From assembly GCA_020744425.1 (NCBI GenBank), contig JAGMUV010000001.1, positions 3,100,001 to 3,164,000 on the forward strand: DNA of 64,000 nt, read 5' to 3'. Source of the DNA: Dactylonectria macrodidyma. Its lineage: Eukaryota > Ascomycota > Sordariomycetes > Hypocreales > Nectriaceae. Shown here piece by piece: positions 58,344-64,000 of the stretch. The translations under genes and the position numbers were made by a program. The notes beneath the pieces were generated by a model. It saw only the letters and a program-made list of their open reading frames with translations, did no database searches and was not told where the DNA came from. Each line of letters opens with the position of its first letter. Positions within the stretch are counted from its first letter, which is position 1.

Positions 58344-58595
58344 TTGGCCATGGCTTGTTCTCCAAGCCGGGCTTTTGCTTATGATGACGAGGCTGATCCG
58401 ACCCTTGCCGTAATCAGTTCCTCTGAAGAATGGGTCGCCTCTTATTCAGACCTTACCATGTCCAATCCGGCTTCGTCGATGAACACACTTGCTGGCGGCT
58501 GGGGGGTTGACGCAACGATCGACCCAGCACTGCTGACCCAACGCTACGTCTCGAGCGACATTCCGGCCTACGACGCGCCCATGCCCCAACTTTGA
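58344..58595 (+). pseudogene. 5' part of the C2H2 gene, ended by in-frame TGA
   Basis: 83 codons starting at ATG 58344 (MACSPSRAFAYDDEADP), ending ...APMPQL then TGA at 58593-58595. The same frame continues GAGMLSPPLSG into the downstream zinc-finger reading frame without a shift. That suggests one original coding sequence with a CGA-to-TGA or similar nonsense change. An intron removing the TGA could not be fitted in the correct phase. Confidence 0.5.
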
Positions 58596-58604
58596 GGTGC
58601 TGGC

Positions 58605-59118
58605 ATGTTGTCACCCCCCCTCTCAGGCACACCCGACGCTATAGAGAGAGCGGAACATACGGCGTGTGATAGTGTCGAGCGTGGAAGAGCAGTAGATGCG
58701 GGTTTCCCTATCCCCATTCCCTCAGAACCTCCCTTGGTCGGAAGAAGATCTAAAGCCCGCGTACGGTGCACGTGGAAGGACTGTGACCATCGAGAACCCG
58801 ACACCGACAAGATGAAGTGAGTTATTTTTCTCGCCCGCCCAGCAACCCATGTTGCTCAACTTTTGTCTCAGGAAACATGCCGCCACTCACCGACGCTGTC
58901 CCAAAGAGGACTGCAGCTGGGCTGACGCTCGGGATCAGAAGGAGAAGACGCGTCACGTTTGGTACAACCACAAAACATGGGCCGAGAACACCGGGTACCC
59001 CCCCATGGGTGCTCAGTGCGATGAGTGCTCCGCGGTCTTCGCGCGCAAGGACGGTGTGATTCGTCATAAGAAGGAGGTGCACGGGGCCATCAAACGTGAC
59101 AGGAAGTTGGGGGCCTGA
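58605..59118 (+). CDS. Fungal C2H2 zinc-finger protein (two exons)
   Basis: Exon 1 is 58605-58816 and exon 2 is 58872-59118, joined across a 55-nt intron with good consensus (GTGAGT...CTCAG). Splicing gives DKMK-KHAATHRRCPKEDC. Cys/His pairs: CTWKDCDHREPDTDKMKKH with H at the end, then CPKEDCSW... RHVWYNH, then a clear C2H2 finger CDECSAVFARKDGVIRHKKEVH. Likely DNA-binding and nuclear. The protein begins at ATG 58605 if the upstream TGA is real (153 aa). The intended start may be 58344 (about 240 aa). Confidence 0.6.
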
Positions 59119-60528
59119 AGAAGTCAAGACCCGGACTGAAGTGATTGGGATGTTCAATGATGCACTATGGATGACAGTGATTCTGATTAGAAGGAGTGCA
59201 GTCTCTCCGCTAGAAACCGATGCGCAATATCGTTTGGATAAATCTATATCAGTTTGCGGACCCGTCTTAACACCTTCTCACTATTCCCCATGACATCGGT
59301 ATCACCCCTTAACTAACTCCCAGACATCCGGAAACGTGACGACTGCCCTAAACCCGTGCGGCACAAAGACAGCAACCTCACCTCTCAAACCTGTCCGCTT
59401 CCGATGTCACGGGAATCCGCACCCTGCCTGCAACCGAGTCCAGGGAACACTCCATGTAATCAAGATCAGCAAGAACAGGCTCAATGTCGATGACCCTCCA
59501 GTCAAGCGCCCGCGGTTACACGGCGGCGGGATACTGGAGCAGGAGAAACACGGGCTAGGTAGACTAGCTGTGTGCGAGAGACGTCATGGTTAAAAGGCCA
59601 CCCGTCTATCGCCTCCCAGCGCGTCCCGGTCCCATGTTCGTTCCCGCTTTATTCCATATTTAACTCCCACTTAATACCATATTCCTTAACCACTTATTCA
59701 CTATCATTAAGCCATCTTCTTATATAAGGTCTTCGAATCTTCAAATCTCATAGCTAGGTTAATAAGTAATCCATCTAAGAATAGCATACTATAGCATCTA
59801 TATTCAGCATTGCTAATAAGAACGGGCTCCGGCTTATTCACAAGCTGACTGGTAAAGCTACTAGATAGTAGCAAACCCATAATCCTCGCGAATGTAATAG
59901 CCTAAACACTATTATTAAGAATAAAAGGGGTCTTGAGAGATGTAAAAGGCTTCATTTCTAGCTAAAGAGGGGGAGAGAAATTGACCCTTTTATAGGTTGA
60001 TTTGACCCCTGCTAGCTAGCTAATTATTTGAGCTGTAGGATCCATAACATGTGCCCGGCAACAAGAAAAACAAGATGCTGTCCCAGCATCAACGCATTCG
60101 TCGCTTCCGACGCCTCCGACGGACATCTCGAAGGACTTCTGGCCACACTTCCTCAACCGTAGCTAGGCTAGCTGTCCTAAGGAACTCTAGTTGGTGTTCT
60201 ATTAGATCTGCTAGATCAGCTTGTGACAGGGGCGTCGGCAGGTCCCTTGTCCAAGCCGGGAGGTCTGCTGGCCGGGCTGCCGGCCGGGCTGTTGTCAGGA
60301 CCTTTGGCCAAGGGATTTGAAGGCTGCTGTCGCGGCCGCTGCAGGGATGATGGAGATGTTGAAAGAGCCGATTTCGCGATGGAAAGAGGTTGAGGAAAAT
60401 AGCGAGAAGAGGTATAGGTGTCTTGAGAAAAGACTATTGACATATAAATCACCGATCGTAAAGCTCCTATCCCTTATAAGCCAGCGAGGCCACGTCTTGA
60501 CGACATCCCATAACACCCGCTGTAGAAG
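59119..60528. other. Intergenic; AT-richer patch holding a short frame
   Basis: No recognised gene. Frames at 59336-59593 and 60051-60320 look like chance. A moderately AT-rich patch, about 59640-60010, contains a coherent 57-codon minus-strand frame listed separately. Confidence 0.4.
59707..59880 (-). CDS. Small hypothetical protein or repeat relic (57 aa)
   Basis: ATG at 59880, TAA at 59709-59707. It contains AEYRCYSMLFLDGLLINLAM and ends EDSKTLYKKMA. Composition is protein-like (balanced, no low complexity), but I do not recognise it. It may be a fragment of a transposon protein or an exon. Confidence 0.25.
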   Translation of the reverse strand: MGLLLSSSFTSQLVNKPEPVLISNAEYRCYSMLFLDGLLINLAMRFEDSKTLYKKMA

Positions 60529-63500
60529 TCAAGTCATTAGGTCTCGCAGCCGACTTGAGAGCCTCTCCCCCATATCGGGACCTTCCAACTCTGCAGGACT
60601 GCCCAAATTTCCCTCTAAAATACGAATGATGTCCCGGTATATGTTACGCGACTTCTGCGATAAGCCGCGCTGCTTTAGCTGCTGCCTCCCAACGTCCAAG
60701 GGCAGAATTCCCTCTTCGTTGGTGACGCAGCGATCTGCTCCTGCGTGCAAGAGCATTTGCACCAAAACTGGATCCGCATTTTCCACGGCGATATGCAATG
60801 GGGTTACTCTCTTACAGTTGACGTCCAGTCGCGGTGTTGGAAGAGCCAGGTCGTCCAGCAGGGACGGACCACATGCGTCGAGAATCGTACGAAAACATGC
60901 CACGAACATCGAGTCTGTGCGGCCTTTGTTGATGTGAAGAAAGTAATGGAGGGCAGTACTGCCATGTCCAAGACGCAATGATGCAGGCTGCCCAGGGCGA
61001 GAAAGCCATGGTTTTGTCTTATCCTGTGCAGCATCGTCGGCGCTTCTTTCACGGGAAAGAAGGTACTGCAATCTCTGGAGGCCATTGGCTCCCTGGGCTA
61101 GAACCCTTTCCAGAACTGTTTCCCCACGGCCTTGACTCGCGGTTTGAATACACATCAATTTGTCGATGTCAGATCCAGCCTCCAGCAGTGCATTCGCAAC
61201 ATGGAAATGGCCTTCGAGAACGGCTAGAGCGAATGGCGTTGTTCCATAAAGGTCACAAGCGTCAAGATCCAAGTCGTATGCCAGCAGCCTCTTAGAGAAG
61301 AAAAGACCGTCATCTCCTTGGGTGGCGACCAGATGGAGACATGTCATGCTGCTTTCGAAGCCCTTCACGTTCTCTAAAAACGCGTCGAAACGGCTCAAGG
61401 GATCAGCTCCTGCCGCAAGCAGAGCCTTGAAGATTGACTTTCGGCCGTCTTTGACGCTTTGATGCAAAGCAGTCATGCCCATGGATCCATTATGGCGATT
61501 GATGTCTAGGAATGACATACATTGCGCCGAGTTCAACATGAACTGCACCCAGGCAAGCTTTTCGAAGTATACCGCCAGGTAGAGACCATCGAATTCGTAG
61601 TAGTTAGATCTCCTCCCAAGATGTATTTTCTTCCTAAATGATGTAGGCTGGCCGACAACCGAAGTGACTTGGGCGACCTTTAGGTTTAGGCCGCGAGACA
61701 TGAGTAGCTCCATTGTGTCATGGACGGCCTCCGGGTACCGTTTTCCATGGATAGTAATTATCTCCAATACCGTGACGGTTGAGATAGCTCGACTGAAAAG
61801 CGTTGTTCCGTATTTGTCAATGTTGTTGATGTCGTATTGGCTCGCATCGAGGAGTAGCTTGAGCATCGGGGCGTTGTGGTGATGCATCGCCAGGTCCAAG
61901 GGTGTCACGGCGTCCTCTTCAGGTGATCCATCAAGGACAAGAGGATCAGCTCCTTGCTTCAGTAAGTACCTAGCTGCGGCAAGGTTACGTCTGGACACCG
62001 CTCGGTGCAGCGGCGTGCCGGCCGCCCATTTCAACCGTGTGAAATCGTCCCCTCCGGCCGAGTACAGCTGAGCTTTTGCTTCCAGGTCCCCTGTATCACT
62101 CAACATCATGATCGACATTTCCAAAACGCTCTGAATATGATGACCATTCACCGACGTCGGCTCGTTAGGCACGTTGATGACCCAATGAAGCGGCGTTTCT
62201 CCATATTTGTTGGCAATGTTTGCGCGGGCTCCGTTGGACAGGAGCTCGACGATTAATGGAAAGTGGCCGTGGCGGCAAGCTAGGAGCAGAGGGGTGTCTC
62301 CGTCGTTGTTCTGCTCGTTCACGTCTGCCTTGAACTTCCTGATCAACATTTCAGGCAGTCGGTGCAGATTCAGCATTGCAGCTCCATGGAGCAGATTATT
62401 ACCTCGTTCTAGTCCGTATAGTGCCTGCAACGAAGCTTTGTCGTATGTACCGCTTTCGAGTCGTTTTTCGAGAAGAGCTTTATCTCGCAAGTCTCCTACC
62501 CTGAAGTCCACTTGTATCCCAATACCGCCCGAGAAAAATGTCCTCAGGCCGAAGAGAGCGACATCCGGTTTGCCCTGCGTTTGATATTTCAACCGTGGCC
62601 AATAGGTTGCGTAATCCAGGCAAGCAGTGACAGAGCCGTTAGCCACACCATTCCAGAGGAATTCGTTCGCACGTTTGGCCACCTTGTCTGGCATTTGTAT
62701 GCCAAAGTAGTCATACATTCGGACCAGGATTGACTGGAACGGTACGTATTGCCTCTCTGCACATTCTGTCATCAAACGCAATGCTCCTTCCGGGTCATCG
62801 TCGACGTCCAAGCCCCCATCGCCCAGAGTGTTGGAGAGCAGCGAGCTCGACACGGGACAAAAGCCCGGGAAGGAGCTTTTTGCAGCCTGTTCCACAGCTT
62901 TTGCTCCCGCCATTAGATGCTTTATGGCATTGCGACGGAGACTGAGCTCAATGTTACGGACATGAAATCCCCAACGCTCGTCGTGCAAAAGGTCGTGGGG
63001 GTTCAGAGTTACGCGACCGCTCGCCGGGAGAGAAACAGGAAAGTTGGAGTCGCCAAGGATCATAAGTGCGGCTCCAAGACTTCGGTGCCAAGGGCGTTTC
63101 TGAATAGTAGCAGCGAGCAACCGGAATATCTCCTCATAACTGGACACATAGTCCTCGAGAAGAAGTACAGAAAACTGCGCAATCACCAACAGTGATGGTT
63201 CAGACAGTTTCAACACTTCTGGTTCACGGCCCTCTGTCAACCTAGGGATGCAGAAAGGGTTGTAGCCGTCCAGGAGGATCCTCCAAAACAGCAACCCAAG
63301 GGGGTAGTAGTCAGTTTTCTTGAGAAGACTGGCTGGGATTGTGTCTCGCTTGGAGCACTCTGGTGCCATCCAGAGAGCAGTTCCCCCAACAAGGCGAGCT
63401 TTTGATCCATCTATGTCGGCAAGAATGATACTGAAGCCGAAGTCGCAAAGTTTAGCGAGATACCCGTTGCCGTTCTGGAAGACCAACACGTTCTCTGATT

Positions 63501-63996
63501 TCAGGTCACCGTGGATAACTCCAACTGCATGAAGAGCAGAGAGTCCACGAGATATGTCAAGCATGATGGCTCTTTTCCTGGAGTATGGTAGCTTCTCTTG
63601 AGTTTGCAGATCTGCTAGGCTGCCAGCTGCCCGCTCCAGATAGAGCACAGGAGAGATTGCCGGTGTGCCACCCTCAAGAACTTCCCAGGCGTACATCTCC
63701 AATGAGACAATATTTGGATGGCGACGTGTGAGGGGCGAGATCAAGACCTTTAACTCTCTAAGGATGGCCATTCCCGATTCCTGGGAGTTTCCGTGCCAGG
63801 TTCTGACTCGCTTGACCACGCTGAGGCCACTTGAGTTCCGTGCCGTCGTAGGATTGGCGATCATTACGTTCGTGCTATTAACTGATGCTGTGAATCCATG
63901 GCCGATAGGCCGAGAGTTAGCTGGGGCTGAACCGAGCCTGTAGCCAGTCCCCGAGAGCACTGTGCCATTCGAGATTTCCGGGATGTACTTGTGCAT
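60529..63996 (-). CDS. Protein kinase-ankyrin repeat protein (5' end at window edge)
   Basis: At least 1155 aa in one frame. The N-terminal kinase domain (about 25-300) shows K62 in VVKRV, E81 in LRELKVL, a catalytic loop IHGDLKSENVLV (161-172), DFGFS (185-189) and TALWMAPE. The loop has HGD in place of HRD, as in many fungal kinases of this type and in some weakly active kinases. A roughly 200-residue linker follows, then at least six ankyrin units from about residue 530 to 1105 (DGDTPLLLACRHGHFPLIVELL, YGETPLHWVI, TPLHRAVSRRNLAAARYLLK, MTALHQSVKDGRKSIFKALL, TPLHIAVENADPVLVQMLLHAGA). It is intact with no stop. The first ATG lies 4 bases from the window end, and the frame is open before it, so the true start may be outside. 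Kinase-ankyrin proteins of this layout occur in fungal signalling/NLR-like repertoires; a role here is inference. Confidence 0.85.
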   Translation of the reverse strand: MHKYIPEISNGTVLSGTGYRLGSAPANSRPIGHGFTASVNSTNVMIANPTTARNSSGLSVVKRVRTWHGNSQESGMAILRELKVLISPLTRRHPNIVSLEMYAWEVLEGGTPAISPVLYLERAAGSLADLQTQEKLPYSRKRAIMLDISRGLSALHAVGVIHGDLKSENVLVFQNGNGYLAKLCDFGFSIILADIDGSKARLVGGTALWMAPECSKRDTIPASLLKKTDYYPLGLLFWRILLDGYNPFCIPRLTEGREPEVLKLSEPSLLVIAQFSVLLLEDYVSSYEEIFRLLAATIQKRPWHRSLGAALMILGDSNFPVSLPASGRVTLNPHDLLHDERWGFHVRNIELSLRRNAIKHLMAGAKAVEQAAKSSFPGFCPVSSSLLSNTLGDGGLDVDDDPEGALRLMTECAERQYVPFQSILVRMYDYFGIQMPDKVAKRANEFLWNGVANGSVTACLDYATYWPRLKYQTQGKPDVALFGLRTFFSGGIGIQVDFRVGDLRDKALLEKRLESGTYDKASLQALYGLERGNNLLHGAAMLNLHRLPEMLIRKFKADVNEQNNDGDTPLLLACRHGHFPLIVELLSNGARANIANKYGETPLHWVINVPNEPTSVNGHHIQSVLEMSIMMLSDTGDLEAKAQLYSAGGDDFTRLKWAAGTPLHRAVSRRNLAAARYLLKQGADPLVLDGSPEEDAVTPLDLAMHHHNAPMLKLLLDASQYDINNIDKYGTTLFSRAISTVTVLEIITIHGKRYPEAVHDTMELLMSRGLNLKVAQVTSVVGQPTSFRKKIHLGRRSNYYEFDGLYLAVYFEKLAWVQFMLNSAQCMSFLDINRHNGSMGMTALHQSVKDGRKSIFKALLAAGADPLSRFDAFLENVKGFESSMTCLHLVATQGDDGLFFSKRLLAYDLDLDACDLYGTTPFALAVLEGHFHVANALLEAGSDIDKLMCIQTASQGRGETVLERVLAQGANGLQRLQYLLSRERSADDAAQDKTKPWLSRPGQPASLRLGHGSTALHYFLHINKGRTDSMFVACFRTILDACGPSLLDDLALPTPRLDVNCKRVTPLHIAVENADPVLVQMLLHAGADRCVTNEEGILPLDVGRQQLKQRGLSQKSRNIYRDIIRILEGNLGSPAELEGPDMGERLSSRLRDLMT

Positions 63997-64000
63997 CCAG

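Noticed and set aside
58568..59157. Minus-strand frames opposite the C2H2 gene
   Set aside because: The plus strand has zinc-finger cysteines/histidines and a consensus intron; the minus frames have no motif.
60317..63943. Plus-strand frames opposite the kinase-ankyrin gene
   Set aside because: Shadows of a 3.5-kb intact frame with kinase and ankyrin motifs.

Overview
The window looks like a filamentous ascomycete chromosome (Pezizomycotina). The genes carry short introns (46-100 nt), and the protein families are fungal: a Zn2Cys6 regulator, an F-box/CAICG protein, an Mx-like dynamin GTPase, an OTT_1508-like deaminase, a C2H2 protein and a kinase-ankyrin protein. A huge AT-rich block (about 5.6-44.2 kb, with a smaller one at 1.6-4.25 kb) is filled with C-to-T and G-to-A transitions. 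That pattern is typical of repeat-induced point mutation (RIP) acting on transposons.

Layout. (1) 155-1355: a two-exon Zn2Cys6 regulator on the minus strand. (2) 1521-4432: a MULE-like DNA element with a 10-bp target duplication. (3) 4.4-5.6 kb: low-copy sequence ending in a 180-bp repeat. (4) 5.6-44.0 kb: a nest of degraded transposons. It holds a complete Ty3/gypsy element with paired 576-bp LTRs (11007-24979), a copia relic split by later insertions, a minus-strand gypsy relic (31.6-38.7 kb) and three degraded Fot1/pogo copies. It also holds nine pogo-type MITEs (428-870 bp), five copies of a SINE-like retroposon with 13-15 bp target duplications, and a 370-bp fold-back element. One element inside the nest is pristine: a 1860-bp Fot1/pogo transposon (26300-28159) with matching terminal repeats and an intact 551-residue DD35D transposase, inserted into a RIP-degraded pogo copy. 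(5) 44.2-47.2 kb: an inverted copy of the 180-bp repeat and an F-box gene broken by two CAA-to-TAA-type stops. (6) 47228-50191: a degraded hAT element with a perfect 8-bp target duplication. (7) 50.2-53.5 kb: gene-poor sequence with a Tad1-like LINE fragment. (8) 53.5-64 kb: a GC-rich gene cluster containing the dynamin-like GTPase (one homopolymer frameshift), the OTT_1508-like deaminase, the C2H2 protein (an in-frame TGA upstream) and the kinase-ankyrin protein at the right edge.

The most informative structure is shared by all pogo-type elements. Each terminal repeat begins ACGTA(C/T)-like and then carries two direct modules spaced exactly 17 bp apart. The module core differs between families but is repeated within each family, which suggests a two-site binding code that co-evolves with the transposase. 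The gene cluster combines families seen in fungal self/non-self and genome-conflict contexts, but joint function there is inference only.
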